From positions 102,308 to 166,307 of the forward strand of contig NZ_QCZG01000003.1 of assembly GCF_003097615.1 (NCBI RefSeq): a stretch of 64,000 nt of DNA, written 5' to 3'. The position numbers were made by a program, and so were the translations under genes. Origin of the DNA: Pueribacillus theae (GTDB lineage Bacteria > Bacillota > Bacilli > Bacillales > UBA6769). Below the pieces are notes generated by a model. It was not told the origin of the DNA, made no database searches, and worked only from the letters and a program-made list of their open reading frames with translations. Shown one piece after another: positions 37,218 through 47,261 of this stretch (within the stretch, counting starts at the first letter, position 1; the number at the start of each line of letters is the position of its first letter).

Positions 37218-39403
37218 ACGATCTCACTCTCATTTAATCGTTCTTTTATATCTTCTAGCACTTTTTGAGCCGCAACTGGGATCACTGTTCCCGGTCCGAA
37301 GATGGAAGATGCGCCGTGTTGTTTTAGAAATTCATAGTCTTTTGGCGGGATAACTCCGCCGCAGAAGACAAGAATATCGTCTCTTCCAAGCTTTTCTAGT
37401 TCTTTCACAAGTTTTGGCAACAATGTTTTGTGTCCGGCCGCTAGTGAACTCATTCCAATCGCATGAACGTCATTTTCTACGGCTTGGAGGGCAGTTTCTT
37501 CCGGCGTTTGGAAAAGCGGTCCAATGTCAACGTCAAAGCCAAGGTCGGCAAATGCTGTCGCAATCACTTTTGCGCCACGGTCATGGCCGTCCTGCCCCAT
37601 TTTCGCGATCATAATTCTCGGACGGCGACCTTCTTCTTCCGCAAACTCGTCGGTCATTTTTCGGACACGCTTCACCTCTTCTTCCTCGCCAAACTCAGCG
37701 CTGTATACCCCGCTGATGGAACGGATTGTTGCTTTATGGCGGCCGACAACTTTTTCATACGCGTCTGAGATTTCACCTAAACTTGCTCGTGCACGCGCCG
37801 CATCAACCGCAAGGGCGAGTAAATTGCCTTCACCTGTTTCAGCAGCTTTAGTAATTGCATTCAGTGCGGCCTGAACTTTTGATTCATCACGCTCAGCCCG
37901 CAGTTTTTCAAGGCGGCGTTTTTGGGCTTCTAGAACAGCTGTATTGTCTACTTCAAGAATTTCAATGTCTTCTTCGACGGTTGGTCTGTATTTATTCACA
38001 CCGATAATCGCTTCTTTACCAGAGTCAATTTGCGCCTGCCTTCTTGCGGCTGCTTCTTCGATTCGCATTTTCGGAAGGCCGGTTTCAATCGCTTTTGCCA
38101 TTCCGCCAAGCTCATCGATTTCTTGAATGTGCGCCCAAGCTTTTTGCACAAGTTGGGCGGTTAGTTTCTCTACGTAGTACGATCCGCCCCACGGATCAAG
38201 CACATTTGTAATGCCTGTTTCATCTTGCAGATGGAGCTGGGTATTGCGGGCAATTCTCGCTGAAAAGTCCGTTGGGAGTGCAATCGCTTCGTCGAGCGCG
38301 TTCGTGTGAAGGGATTGCGTATGCCCAAGTGTTGCCGCCAATGCTTCAATCGCTGTTCTCGTTACGTTATTAAATGGATCTTGCTCAGTCAGGCTCCATC
38401 CTGAAGTTTGGCTATGTGTTCGTAAAGCCAGCGATTTATCATTTTTTGGGTTGAATTGTTTGATCAGCTTAGCCCAAATCAGCCTAGCTGCACGCATTTT
38501 AGCAACTTCCATAAAATAGTTCATGCCGATTGCCCAGAAAAACGACAGCCTAGGAGCAAATTTGTCAATGTCAATGCCAGCTTTGAGCCCGGTTCTTACA
38601 TATTCTAAGCCGTCAGCAAGCGTATAACCAAGCTCTAAGTCGGCAGTCGCTCCTGCTTCCTGCATATGATAGCCAGAAATACTAATCGAGTTAAACTTTG
38701 GCATATGTTCTGACGTATATGCAAAAATATCTGCAATGACACGCATCGACGGTTCAGGTGGATAAATATACGTGTTTCGCACCATGTATTCCTTCAAAAT
38801 ATCATTTTGGATCGTTCCAGCTAACTGTTCTGGCTTGACCCCCTGCTCTTCCGCTGCAACGATATAAAAAGCCATGATAGGCAAGACTGCGCCATTCATC
38901 GTCATCGAAACTGACATTTGATCAAGCGGAATGCCGTCAAACAAAATTTTCATATCAAGAATCGAATCAACGGCAACCCCCGCTTTCCCGACGTCACCAA
39001 TAACGCGTGGATGATCGGAATCATAGCCACGGTGTGTCGCAAGGTCAAATGCGATCGAAAGCCCTTTTTGTCCAGCAGCAAGATTGCGGCGGTAAAAGGC
39101 GTTGCTCTCTTCCGCTGTCGAAAAGCCGGCGTACTGCCTTACCGTCCATGGCCTTGATTTATACATGGCAGGGTATGGGCCTCTTAGAAATGGCGGAATC
39201 CCGGCAACATAGTCTAAGTGCTTCATTCCTTCTGTATCTTTTGCGTCATATAATGGCTCGACGTCAATTTTTTCCATCGTGTTGAAAATCAGTTCATCAA
39301 GCGGCTTTCCGGTTTCTTTTTCAGCGAGCTGTTTCCATTTCGCTCGATCGCTTTCTGATGTGCTTGCCGTGTAAGCAATTTTGCTAAAATCCGGCTTCGT
39401 CAT
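37214..39403 (-). CDS. mutB: Methylmalonyl-CoA mutase, large (catalytic) subunit
   Basis: Interconverts (R)-methylmalonyl-CoA and succinyl-CoA, linking propionate, odd-chain and branched-chain catabolism to the TCA cycle. The 729-residue protein has the TIM-barrel substrate domain ([36 protein letters not shown] quoted in part) and the C-terminal B12 domain with the base-off motif DGHDRG (605-610; H607 is the lower ligand). The catalytic domain also has [11 protein letters not shown]. Everything needed for activity is present. It overlaps mutA upstream and meaB downstream by 4 bp each. Confidence 0.97.
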   Translation of the reverse strand: MTKPDFSKIAYTASTSESDRAKWKQLAEKETGKPLDELIFNTMEKIDVEPLYDAKDTEGMKHLDYVAGIPPFLRGPYPAMYKSRPWTVRQYAGFSTAEESNAFYRRNLAAGQKGLSIAFDLATHRGYDSDHPRVIGDVGKAGVAVDSILDMKILFDGIPLDQMSVSMTMNGAVLPIMAFYIVAAEEQGVKPEQLAGTIQNDILKEYMVRNTYIYPPEPSMRVIADIFAYTSEHMPKFNSISISGYHMQEAGATADLELGYTLADGLEYVRTGLKAGIDIDKFAPRLSFFWAIGMNYFMEVAKMRAARLIWAKLIKQFNPKNDKSLALRTHSQTSGWSLTEQDPFNNVTRTAIEALAATLGHTQSLHTNALDEAIALPTDFSARIARNTQLHLQDETGITNVLDPWGGSYYVEKLTAQLVQKAWAHIQEIDELGGMAKAIETGLPKMRIEEAAARRQAQIDSGKEAIIGVNKYRPTVEEDIEILEVDNTAVLEAQKRRLEKLRAERDESKVQAALNAITKAAETGEGNLLALAVDAARARASLGEISDAYEKVVGRHKATIRSISGVYSAEFGEEEEVKRVRKMTDEFAEEEGRRPRIMIAKMGQDGHDRGAKVIATAFADLGFDVDIGPLFQTPEETALQAVENDVHAIGMSSLAAGHKTLLPKLVKELEKLGRDDILVFCGGVIPPKDYEFLKQHGASSIFGPGTVIPVAAQKVLEDIKERLNESEIV

Positions 39404-41511
39404 TCGTCAAGCACCCCTTTCTTTTTTTGCAAATTAACGAGTACGTCATAAACATTTGACTTGACATGAACGGCATCTTCAATCCCTAGCTGTTTGTAGT
39501 GATTTAGTTCTTCCTCAGATGGCCTTCCCGCCAGATAAATGGTAAGTTCAGGGTTGGCTTCTTTCAATTTTTTTACGAGAGCTGGAACGGCTTCGGGGTA
39601 TTGGTCATCTTTTGATGCGATAACAACGGTTCCCGCATTCGATTCGAGAGCCGCTTTCGCCGTTTCTTCTACACCATCAAAACCGTTGTTTGTCAAAACT
39701 TCAAATCCGCCAACTTCAAAGAATCCGGCCGCAAAATCAGCACGCGCCTTATAGCCGCCAATCGCCCCGACATTCGCAAGAAAAACTTTCGGGCGCATGC
39801 TTGTTTTGCCGGCGTAGCGTTCCATCGCAAGACGCAGCCGTTCAAAGGGTTCTGCCCCTCGTTTTTGAGGAATTTTCTCAACGCTTTCTTCACCAACGGT
39901 TAAGTTTAACGCTTTTCTAATTTCTCCCATTGTCAAATGGGAAGCAGCGGAAATCGCTTCATCAACAATGGATTCGCTGTTTTTATCGATTGGCTGGATC
40001 GTTTGCTTTTCATTTTCTGCATGTGCTGTTTTGATTGTTGCTGGATTGCCGCCTTCAACCGGCTGTAGTGCTTTTTCAAGAGGATTGGCATATTGATTTG
40101 TACCGACAAAAATGTCTTTGCGGCGTTTAATGTTTTCATCGCGTTTTTTTGCAGTTTTCGCAACAACGTCTTGTGGAAAACGTTCTTTAAGCGCTGCCAA
40201 AAGGCCGCCTTTTGCTTCTGTTTCTTGAAAGAGCTCCCACGTTTTTTTTGCAACTTCATCCGTCAACGCTTCGACATACCAAGAGCCGCCGGCAGGATCC
40301 GTCACTTTGCCAAGATGGGATTCTTCCTGCAAAATAATTTGCGTATTCCGCGCGACCCTTCTAGAAAAGTCAGAAGGTGTCTTGTTCACCTCATCAAACG
40401 GCGCAACATGCATGCTGTCTACACCGCCGACAGCCCCGGCAAACGCTTCAATCGCACCGCGTAAAATATTTACGTGAGGGTCGTAGATCGTTTTGTTCCA
40501 TTTTGAGGTACGGGCGTGAACTTTTATTTTTTGCGATGTTTCATTGCCGCCAAATTCTTTTACAATTGTTGCCCATAACATTCTTGCCGCCCGGAACTTT
40601 GCAATTTCCATAAATAAATTTGGCCCAATAGAGAATGAAAACATCATATGCTGTGCGATCTCATCAATAGCTAAGCCACGTTCCAGCATGTTTGTGACAT
40701 ATTCAACCGCAGCGGCCAGAGTAAAAGCCAATTCCTCCACTGCACTGCCGCCGCCATTATGGTAAGGTAAGCTTTGAACTAAAATGGTCCTCAACTGTGG
40801 AGTGTTTTCTTTCGCCCATTTTGTTACTTTTGCGAGTAGGGCATAGCTTTCATTGAGAGAATAAGGCAACTCGCCATCGACCGCTAATGCGGCTAGCGGA
40901 TCAGCACCGATACACCCTTTCAGCTCTTGCAGGGGAAGTTGTTTCTCTTTGAGAAAGGCCGCAAAACAAGCGAGAAAAGGAAGGGATACCGCACCAGCAT
41001 GAATATAGACTGGATATTTCATTACATCGATGTCTTGAAATATCGTGTCCAACCCGCCGGCACATTGGATAGAAACACCGTTTTTCCCGACTTGTTCAGG
41101 ATTCGCTTCATCGGCATCCAAACTTCTTAAGGCTGCTTCATCAAGGACAAGGTTGATTCCTGTTTGTCCGTTTTCAAGATCATGGCGAAGTGCTTCATTA
41201 ACCAACTCCGGTGTCGGAAGCGTGATTTCTTGGCTAATAATCCATGGCTTCGTTTGATTGGAAACGGCCACTGTTCCTCTTTTATATGGGTAGATCCCCG
41301 GAAACGAGTTTTGGAACGGCAAATTTTCAAGGTCTTTCTTCTGATACATCGGTTTTAAAGTAATACCTTCATACGTTTTCGTTAACAATGTTTCAAAAGA
41401 GGCGCCTTTCAGTGATTTTTCCGTTACGTTTTTCCATTCTTCATAAGTCGGCACTGGAAATTCACTAAACTGCTCTAGAACTTCATGTAGTGTTTGGTTT
41501 CGTTCGCTCAT
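39400..41511 (-). CDS. mutA: Methylmalonyl-CoA mutase, small subunit
   Basis: Non-catalytic partner of MutB. The 703-residue protein keeps the barrel architecture ([19 protein letters not shown] near residue 375). In the C-terminal cobalamin-like domain DxHxxG is replaced by [10 protein letters not shown], so it cannot bind B12 in the usual way. That loss is the normal state of this subunit in heterodimeric mutases. It lies first among the mut genes, 36 bp after tetR, with the inverted repeat ATCTGTGCTT/AAGCACAGAT (41521-41541) in the gap. Confidence 0.95.
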   Translation of the reverse strand: MSERNQTLHEVLEQFSEFPVPTYEEWKNVTEKSLKGASFETLLTKTYEGITLKPMYQKKDLENLPFQNSFPGIYPYKRGTVAVSNQTKPWIISQEITLPTPELVNEALRHDLENGQTGINLVLDEAALRSLDADEANPEQVGKNGVSIQCAGGLDTIFQDIDVMKYPVYIHAGAVSLPFLACFAAFLKEKQLPLQELKGCIGADPLAALAVDGELPYSLNESYALLAKVTKWAKENTPQLRTILVQSLPYHNGGGSAVEELAFTLAAAVEYVTNMLERGLAIDEIAQHMMFSFSIGPNLFMEIAKFRAARMLWATIVKEFGGNETSQKIKVHARTSKWNKTIYDPHVNILRGAIEAFAGAVGGVDSMHVAPFDEVNKTPSDFSRRVARNTQIILQEESHLGKVTDPAGGSWYVEALTDEVAKKTWELFQETEAKGGLLAALKERFPQDVVAKTAKKRDENIKRRKDIFVGTNQYANPLEKALQPVEGGNPATIKTAHAENEKQTIQPIDKNSESIVDEAISAASHLTMGEIRKALNLTVGEESVEKIPQKRGAEPFERLRLAMERYAGKTSMRPKVFLANVGAIGGYKARADFAAGFFEVGGFEVLTNNGFDGVEETAKAALESNAGTVVIASKDDQYPEAVPALVKKLKEANPELTIYLAGRPSEEELNHYKQLGIEDAVHVKSNVYDVLVNLQKKKGVLDE

Positions 41512-41520
41512 TCGATTGCG

Positions 41521-41541
41521 ATCTGTGCTTTAAGCACAGAT
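41521..41541. promoter_or_regulatory. Perfect 10-bp inverted repeat between tetR and mutA
   Basis: ATCTGTGCTT, T, AAGCACAGAT. There is no T-run after it on the minus strand, so it is not an obvious terminator. It could be an operator or an mRNA stem that sets the tetR:mutA expression ratio. Confidence 0.5.
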
Positions 41542-41547
41542 TGCGCT

Positions 41548-42195
41548 TCACTCCCTTCCTGGTTTCTGATTCGTTAAGAAAAACGACTGATAGCTTTCTT
41601 TCTTTTTCGCTTCTTCTGTTAATGTAGCATTCATGACAAGGTCGGCATAAATATCCGCAATTTCTTCAATCGAATATTTTCCTTCCGCTTTGTACCACCG
41701 ATACGTCCAATTGATCATTCCGAAAATCGCCATCGATAGGATTTCAACAGGAAGCTCTTTGCGAAATTCGCCTTTTTCAATCCCTTCCTTCACAACTGAA
41801 AACATCATTTCTTTATATCGATCGCGTTTTTTTTCAACTTTTTCAACAAATTCAGGCCCCAAATAAAGGCTCTCTTGATAAAAAACGGTGACATGGGGTT
41901 TGTATTTTTCAAACATCATGACAAATGATTTTACGATGGCATGCAACCGTTCAGCGGGCGTATGCCATTTTTCAGAAGCTTCCTGAGCCTTATCGAGCAC
42001 ATATGTTATGAAAAAATCGTGTATTGTGAACAACAATTCATCCTTTGATTTGAAGTTGTGGTAAAATCCTCCCTTGGAAGTTCCGCTGTTTTTTACGATT
42101 GTATCAACCGTCACAGCATGGTAGCCATGCGTTTCAAATAACTGAAGGGCCGATTCGATAATTTTTTCCTTGGTTGTTTTTACGTCGATTTTCAT
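41548..42195 (-). CDS. TetR-family regulator of the mut operon
   Basis: A 215-residue repressor-type protein. The N-terminal helix-turn-helix reads TKEKIIESALQLFETHGYHA, then VTVDTIVKNSGTSKGGFYHN, and a helical ligand-binding domain follows. The longer frame starting at 42216 uses a TTG; I choose the ATG at 42195 because AGGAAGG lies 6 bp upstream. It is co-directional with mutA-mutB-meaB, and its promoter carries a palindrome over the start site, so autoregulation and acyl-CoA-responsive control are likely (inference from related TetR regulators of acyl-CoA genes). Confidence 0.9.
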   Translation of the reverse strand: MKIDVKTTKEKIIESALQLFETHGYHAVTVDTIVKNSGTSKGGFYHNFKSKDELLFTIHDFFITYVLDKAQEASEKWHTPAERLHAIVKSFVMMFEKYKPHVTVFYQESLYLGPEFVEKVEKKRDRYKEMMFSVVKEGIEKGEFRKELPVEILSMAIFGMINWTYRWYKAEGKYSIEEIADIYADLVMNATLTEEAKKKESYQSFFLTNQKPGRE

Positions 42196-42234
42196 TTTGC
42201 CTTCCTCCAGATTCAATTCGCAATCAACCCCTCC

Positions 42235-42445
42235 CCTCTTTATAAAGCGAGACTTCCATCAGTGGGTGTTTTCTTCATCCCCCACTGGTGGTTAGCACTC
42301 ACAGAGTATAATTCTTGCTAACTCACTTCGTTCGTAGTCTCGATAAACGAGATTTATCGAGGTATTAGCGTCCGTTATCCCCACTTAGACTTCCTCGAAA
42401 TCTCTCAATCTTAAAGTGGGGGTCTTGCGGACGGTTACACCGGGA
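42235..42445 (-). mobile_element. Structured insertion in the tetR 5' leader, possibly an IS200/IS605 end or MITE
   Basis: About 210 bp with three strong inverted repeats: CAGTGGG/CCCACTG (42260-42266/42281-42287), CTCGATAAA/TTTATCGAG (42339-42347/42353-42361) and CCCCACTT/AAGTGGGG (42379-42386/42414-42421). It also holds GGTCTTGCGGACGG (42421-42434). It encodes nothing. The folding, and a resemblance I recall to the right ends of IS200/IS605 (TnpB-type) elements, suggest a non-autonomous remnant. It lies between the promoter at 42493-42522 and the tetR start, so it would be part of the operon's mRNA leader. A regulatory RNA unrelated to transposons is the alternative. Confidence 0.45.
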
Positions 42446-42464
42446 TAAAAAATTATCTTTTACC

Positions 42465-42522
42465 GGAGACCGACTAGTCTGTCTTTATTTAAATTGTATG
42501 AATACTCAACTCTTTTTGTCAA
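42465..42522 (-). promoter_or_regulatory. Promoter and TetR-operator candidate for tetR-mutA-mutB-meaB
   Basis: On the minus strand TTGACA (42522-42517), 18 bp, TACAAT (42498-42493). Immediately downstream is the palindrome GACTAGTC within AGACCGACTAGTCTGT (42467-42482), overlapping the predicted start region. A repressor bound there would block transcription. Confidence 0.7.
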
Positions 42523-42632
42523 GCTTTCTTTTAAACAAGTCGCGATTTACCTTCCGAGAAGCAGGTTTCCATTGCGGAAAAAAGGTTCTCTTCAGTTAAT
42601 ATCGTCCCCGCTAATGTTTATTTTTAACCTTC

Positions 42633-42681
42633 AACAAAAAAACAGCTTGCCCTTATTTCGATTCAATAAGAGGCAAGCTGT
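42633..42681 (-). terminator. Terminator of the enoyl-CoA hydratase gene at 42689
   Basis: On the minus strand ACAGCTTGCC...GGCAAGCTGT followed by TTTTTTT, 8 bp after the stop codon. It also insulates the downstream tetR promoter. Confidence 0.88.
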
Positions 42682-42688
42682 CGAGATT

Positions 42689-43462
42689 CTATCTTCCTTT
42701 CCAAACCGGCTTGCGTTTTTCTGCGAAAGCCTTCAATCCTTCCTTCCGGTCCTCTGAATCATGGGCAACCTGGGCAATTTCCATTTGCTTCTCCCATGCT
42801 TCTTCTTCCGTCCAGTCAAATGTGCTTTGGATAATTTGTTTCGTTGCCTGTAAAGCGGTTGGCCCGTTTTGAGTAATGCGTTCAGCCAGTTCAATTGCTG
42901 CCTCTAGCGCTTTGCCCGGTTCTGCCAACTGGTTTACAACGCCATATTTATGGAATTCCTCCACCGAAACCATTTCTGCTGTCAGGGCAAGCTCCATAAC
43001 ACGATGGTAAGGCATCCTTTTCGGAAGGCGAATCAGCCCGCCGCCCACTGCGACTAAATTATGCCGGACTTCCGGGAGACCCATTTTCGAGTTATTTGCC
43101 GCTACAATTAAATCACATGAAAGGCAAAGCTCTGTTCCGCCTGCAACAGCGTACCCTTCGACAGCAGCTATGATCGGTTTGCGGGGCGGCTTTCGAAAAA
43201 TGCCGAAGCCTCCTCTTTCGGTATTAAAGAGATTTTCCCCACGAGCTAGTGCTTTTAAGTCAGCCCCTGATGAGAACGAGTCACCGGCGCCTGTTAAAAT
43301 CGCAACAAATAAGCTGTCATCACTGTCAAATTCGTCCATGGCCTTGCACATTTCGATTGCTGCTGCTTCATTAATCGCATTTTTTGCTTCAGGGCGGTTA
43401 ATTGTTACGATAAAAATCGATCCCTTACGTTCAGTTAAAATCGGCTTCGCTTCTTGAACCAT
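42689..43462 (-). CDS. Enoyl-CoA hydratase/isomerase (crotonase family)
   Basis: A 257-residue crotonase. FSSGADLKALA (around 65-75) and VEGYAVAGGTELCLSCDL (around 104-121) form the oxyanion hole, with E115 and the second acidic position in LPEVRHN (about 133) as candidate catalytic residues. The C-terminal ENRKEGLKAFAEKRKP-like end (SEDRKEGLKAFAEKRKPVW) is typical of hydratases. AGGAGG lies 8 bp before the ATG at 43462. It is divergent from an MFS gene and has its own terminator. The precise acyl-CoA substrate cannot be told. Confidence 0.9.
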   Translation of the reverse strand: MVQEAKPILTERKGSIFIVTINRPEAKNAINEAAAIEMCKAMDEFDSDDSLFVAILTGAGDSFSSGADLKALARGENLFNTERGGFGIFRKPPRKPIIAAVEGYAVAGGTELCLSCDLIVAANNSKMGLPEVRHNLVAVGGGLIRLPKRMPYHRVMELALTAEMVSVEEFHKYGVVNQLAEPGKALEAAIELAERITQNGPTALQATKQIIQSTFDWTEEEAWEKQMEIAQVAHDSEDRKEGLKAFAEKRKPVWKGR

Positions 43463-43565
43463 CAACAGTTCCTCCTAAGGTAAATTGTTGTCACTCCTAC
43501 TTTGTTCGATAACCACTCAAAAAATCCTACCTAATTTTTTGAGTTGAAAGAAAAAGACATATTTT

Positions 43566-43594
43566 TTTACTCTAAAGTAAAAATCAGTTAAAAT
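43566..43594 (+). promoter_or_regulatory. Promoter of the MFS gene at 43644
   Basis: TTTACT (43566-43571), 17 bp, TAAAAT (43589-43594), 50 bp before the start codon. Confidence 0.55.
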
Positions 43595-43643
43595 GATAAG
43601 AACTGATCTTTCGTTCGGTTAAAGTGGAAGGGAGAAAAGAGAT

Positions 43644-44831
43644 ATGGACAGCCAATCAAAGCATTCGGCCGAAGTTCACCCGAGTCTGCAAAAAATTTGG
43701 ACGCGGGACTTTTTATTTGTTTGCCTAGCAAACTTTTTTATTTTCTTAGGTTTTCAGATGACACTTCCAACAATTCCGCTTTTCGTTGAAGAGTTGGGCG
43801 GCAATGATTTTTTAATTGGACTTGTTGTAGGAATTTTTACGTTTTCCGCCCTTCTCATCCGTCCTTGGGCAGGCCACGCACTTGAAACGAAGGGGCGGCG
43901 TTTTATTTATTTGCTTGGGTTGCTCATCTTTGTCGTTTCCGTCAGTTCCTTTTCGATTGCCTCAAGCCTTTTTTTCTTATTTGCGTTGCGCATTATTCAA
44001 GGGGCTGGCTGGGGGTTATCCACAACGGCAGGCGGTACGGTTGCGACTGATTTAATTCCTGTTAAACGCCGCGGGGAAGGGATTGGCTATTTCGGGCTAT
44101 CTGGAAACATAGCGATGGCATTCGGCCCATCGGTTGGTTTAGCTTTAGTTCAGATTCTTGATTTTCCTAAGCTTTTTTTAATTTGCGGCGGACTTGGCGC
44201 GACAGCCTTCATCCTTGCGGCATTCATGAAATATCGACCGATTGATCCAAATGTGGAAAAACCAAAAAAGAAATGGGATGTTTATGAAAAAGCAGCAATT
44301 AAACCAGCGAGCCTTTTATTATTCATCACTGTGACTTTTGGTGGAATCGCAACTTTTCTTCCTCTATACACGAAGCAAAATGACATTCCTGGAATTGAGT
44401 TGTATTTCTTTTTCTTTGCAATCTCTCTTATGCTATCAAGGGCGTTTGCAGGCAAAATTTTTGATCGCAGAGGCTTAAAAGCCGTTTTTATTCCTGGGAC
44501 ATTACTGATCGTAATCGCCATGCTGCTGCTGACATTTCTCGTTAACCAATGGATGCTCATTTTAGCAGCTATCCTGTACGGTGTAGGCTTCGGTTCGGTT
44601 CAGCCAGCCTTGCAAGCTTGGGCGATTAATAGTGCGCCTGCGAATCGAAAAGGAATGGCGAACGCCACGTTCTTCTCTTTTTTCGACCTTGGTGTCGGAT
44701 TTGGAGCCATGTTCTTTGGGTTCATTTCAAAGTGGTTTGGGTACAGTACAATCTATGCTTGCGGTGCAATTTCAGTCTGTTTATCCATTTTATTGTATCT
44801 TTTTTATGCGCGCACAAAAGAAGCCGCTTAA
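43644..44831 (+). CDS. MFS transporter (drug:H+ antiporter-like)
   Basis: A 395-residue carrier with about 12 membrane segments. It has the family signature around residues 62-80 (RPWAGHALETKGRR, the motif A loop) and IIQGAGWGLSTTAGGTVATD (motif C-like). GGAAGGGAG lies upstream of the ATG. It is monocistronic and ends in a hairpin that it shares with the convergent small membrane protein. The substrate is unknown; its position among acyl-CoA genes may be incidental. Confidence 0.88.
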   Translation: MDSQSKHSAEVHPSLQKIWTRDFLFVCLANFFIFLGFQMTLPTIPLFVEELGGNDFLIGLVVGIFTFSALLIRPWAGHALETKGRRFIYLLGLLIFVVSVSSFSIASSLFFLFALRIIQGAGWGLSTTAGGTVATDLIPVKRRGEGIGYFGLSGNIAMAFGPSVGLALVQILDFPKLFLICGGLGATAFILAAFMKYRPIDPNVEKPKKKWDVYEKAAIKPASLLLFITVTFGGIATFLPLYTKQNDIPGIELYFFFFAISLMLSRAFAGKIFDRRGLKAVFIPGTLLIVIAMLLLTFLVNQWMLILAAILYGVGFGSVQPALQAWAINSAPANRKGMANATFFSFFDLGVGFGAMFFGFISKWFGYSTIYACGAISVCLSILLYLFYARTKEAA

Positions 44832-44848
44832 TATTTAGCGGCTTCTAC
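44818..44848. terminator. Hairpin overlapping two convergent gene ends
   Basis: GAAGCCGCT and AGCGGCTTC around an 8-nt loop. It lies across the stop codons of the MFS gene and the convergent small gene; each frame reads Glu-Ala-Ala through it. T-runs are weak. Confidence 0.6.
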
Positions 44849-45007
44849 AACGCTCGATTTAAATGCATCGATCGTTTCAGCTTGGGCAATCGGTGGCAAG
44901 CTGTCATTTGCGGCACTTAATTGTGCCAGTCCAAAGAGGATCGCGATAAGAGTAATGACAACAAAAATTGCAAGCATCCAAATCATATAATAAGGCTTTT
45001 CGTCCAT
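44828..45007 (-). CDS. Small single-pass membrane protein, unknown
   Basis: A 59-residue product with a short N-terminal charged part (MDEKPYYM), one hydrophobic segment (WMLAIFVVITLIAILFGLA, residues 10-28) and a polar C-terminal tail. I chose the ATG at 45007 because AAGGAGG sits 8 bp upstream. I do not recognise the family. It overlaps the end of the convergent MFS gene by 4 bp. Possible roles are a small accessory or stress membrane protein, but nothing in the sequence decides this. Confidence 0.65.
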   Translation of the reverse strand: MDEKPYYMIWMLAIFVVITLIAILFGLAQLSAANDSLPPIAQAETIDAFKSSVVEAAKY

Positions 45008-45166
45008 TTGCATTTCCTCCTTCATTGATCATTACTTTACATATATTCATCACATTTCGATGACATGTTAAGTATCTAAGGAGTCTGAGCTTGGTGAAAA
45101 TATATGATATTCGCTATGCTTCGCCTATGTAGGCTTTTCTTTCCTGTTGTTCAACATGCAACCCTA

Positions 45167-45970
45167 TCAGGTTGATGCATTGTCAACTTTTACAAAGTTT
45201 GCTTTTCGCTTTTCTAAAAATGCGTCGATGCCTTCTTTTCCTTCCGGCAAACTAGAATGCCTGGCAATGGAAAATGACTCTTTTGCCATTTGGCTTTCCA
45301 ATGTTTCGTGAAAACTTCCATAAATGAGCGCTTTTGCCGAGCCAAACGCTTCCACAGGCCCTTCAGCTAAACGGTTCGCCAGTTCTTCCAATTCACGCTT
45401 GAACTCATCGTCCGGCGCCACTTTTGTTACAATGCCCCATTCTTCGGCTTCCCGTGCGGTCAACACCCGGTTTGTGATTGCTAATTCAAGAGCCCGCTTC
45501 ACACCAACAATCCGCGGTAAGAAGTAGCTTGCCGAACCGTCAGGCGTTAACCCGATATTGGTATAGGCCATCGTAAATTTCGCGGATTCTGCTGCGATGA
45601 CAAGATCTCCCATCATTGCGAGACTCATTCCCGCTCCGGCTGCCGTACCGTTCACCCCGGCAATAACTGGCTTTTTCATATGAACGAATCTTGAAACGGC
45701 TTCATGCAGGAAAGCTGTCACATTCTTCAAGTGCTGCGAAATCCCTTCTCCATGGCTTGCAAAGCTTTTGAGATCACCGCCAAATGAAAATGATTTTCCG
45801 TTTCCTGTTAGTACAACAACGCGAACATGTTCATCATGCTCACACTCCCATGCGGCATTCATTAAGTCGATGCCCATCTCTTCATTTAATGCATTCCCGT
45901 TTTCCATTCGATTCAAACGGATCCAGGCAACACTCCCTTTTCGTTCGTACTCTAATGTTTTATATGTCAT
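45167..45970 (-). CDS. Enoyl-CoA hydratase/isomerase (PaaG-like crotonase)
   Basis: A 267-residue crotonase. The N-terminal VAWIRLNRMENGNALNEEM, FSFGGDLKSFA and VAGVNGTAAGAGMSLAMMGD supply the oxyanion hole and acyl pocket. The glutamate of the classic hydratase position is replaced within GAGMSLAMMGD, and the second position lies in NIGLTPDGSASYFLP with aspartate (D149 region). That pattern is commoner in isomerases such as PaaG than in hydratases. GAGGAG lies 8 bp before the ATG at 45970. It is divergent from the luciferase-like gene. Confidence 0.85.
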   Translation of the reverse strand: MTYKTLEYERKGSVAWIRLNRMENGNALNEEMGIDLMNAAWECEHDEHVRVVVLTGNGKSFSFGGDLKSFASHGEGISQHLKNVTAFLHEAVSRFVHMKKPVIAGVNGTAAGAGMSLAMMGDLVIAAESAKFTMAYTNIGLTPDGSASYFLPRIVGVKRALELAITNRVLTAREAEEWGIVTKVAPDDEFKRELEELANRLAEGPVEAFGSAKALIYGSFHETLESQMAKESFSIARHSSLPEGKEGIDAFLEKRKANFVKVDNAST

Positions 45971-46154
45971 GGTTTGCACTCCTCTCTTTATACTTAATTA
46001 AATTTCTTGCTAAATTTGAAAAATCCTTTTATACACTTAGTTTTTAATTTTTCCAAATATTTTGACACAAACAAGATATTCTTATATGATTTAAACTAGC
46101 CCTCAACTAAAATGGGCGACATATTCATTTTTGAAAATGGAAAGGAGAATTTAT

Positions 46155-47258
46155 TTGGAACTTGGATTATTTATTATGCCGTCACACCCTCCGGAAAGAA
46201 GTTTGTATGATGCGACTGAGTGGGACCTAGAAGTGATTTCCCTTGTCGATGAATTAGGTTATAGCCAAGCATGGATAGGCGAACACTTCACTTCCCCTTG
46301 GGAACCAATTCCGGCGCCGGATTTGCTTATTGCCCAAGCGATCCAAAGAACGAAAAACATCAAACTAGCTCCCGGGGCTCATCTTCTTCCTTACCATAAT
46401 CCAGTTGAGCTTGCACACCGGGTTGCCTACTTGGATCACCTGTCGCAAGGAAGATTGATCTTCGGAATAGGTTCCAGTGGATTGCCGGGAGATTGGAAAT
46501 TATTTAACGTTGACGGTGCTTCCGGTGAAAATAGAAAAATGACTGCAGAAGCGATTGAAATTATTCAAAAAATCTGGGCAAAAGGCGAACCAGAGGAATA
46601 TCGCGGTAAATATTGGAGCTTTAATACGTATGAATCGATGCTTAACGGCCTCAACAAATTGCACATCTATCCTTATCAAAAGCCGCATCCCCCGATTGGA
46701 ATTGCCGGGTTGAGCCCCGGCTCGGAAACGCTTAAACTAGCTGGAGAACATGGATTTATGCCGCTTAGCTTTGGAGCAAACAATGACTATCTTGCAAGTC
46801 ATTGGGACGCCATTCTTGAGGGGGCTGCAAGAACTGGCAAAACACCAGCTCGAAAAGATTGGGGCATCGTAAAAGAAATCTTTGTGGCAGACACGGACGA
46901 AGAAGCGATACAGCATTCTGTTGGTTCTATGATGGGCCGTTTCCATAGAGAATATTGGTATAAACTCCTTCAGGAAATCGGCGGTGTCGGTGTGCTTAAG
47001 CACGATCAAAACGTGCCTGATGAAGAGGTCACTGCTGAATATGTCGCAGAGCATGTATGGTTTGTCGGCTCACCTGATACGGTTGCGAACAAAATTGTAA
47101 ATCTTTATAAAACAACCGGAGGATTTGGGACTCTATTAGTCCAAGGCTTTGATTATTCTGAGAACCCTGAGCCTTGGAAGAAATCTCTAAAACTGCTGAA
47201 AGAAGAAGTTCTTCCACGCGTTCATCAAATGACTCCCGAACTGGACATCAAATTATAG
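46155..47258 (+). CDS. Luciferase-like flavin-dependent monooxygenase
   Basis: A 367-residue LLM-class oxidoreductase using reduced flavin. The start ELGLFIMPSHPPER, WIGEHFTSPWE with the active-site histidine, LAPGAHLLPYHNPVELAHR and RLIFGIGSSGLPGDW are standard barrel motifs. I choose TTG at 46155, 8 bp after AAGGAG; it gives the usual N-terminus for the family, whereas the upstream ATG at 46131 precedes the ribosome site. It is followed by a terminator. The substrate is unknown; the surrounding CoA genes suggest a hydrophobic or aromatic compound. Confidence 0.87.
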   Translation: MELGLFIMPSHPPERSLYDATEWDLEVISLVDELGYSQAWIGEHFTSPWEPIPAPDLLIAQAIQRTKNIKLAPGAHLLPYHNPVELAHRVAYLDHLSQGRLIFGIGSSGLPGDWKLFNVDGASGENRKMTAEAIEIIQKIWAKGEPEEYRGKYWSFNTYESMLNGLNKLHIYPYQKPHPPIGIAGLSPGSETLKLAGEHGFMPLSFGANNDYLASHWDAILEGAARTGKTPARKDWGIVKEIFVADTDEEAIQHSVGSMMGRFHREYWYKLLQEIGGVGVLKHDQNVPDEEVTAEYVAEHVWFVGSPDTVANKIVNLYKTTGGFGTLLVQGFDYSENPEPWKKSLKLLKEEVLPRVHQMTPELDIKL

Positions 47259-47261
47259 TTT

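Noticed and set aside
39933..40259. ORFs in other frames inside mutA, mutB and glcB, up to about 120 codons
   Set aside because: Shadows of strongly conserved enzymes; no ribosome sites and biased composition.
42217..42492. Cobalamin riboswitch before the methylmalonyl-CoA mutase operon
   Set aside because: No B12-box-like sequence is visible; the stems fit a mobile-element end better.
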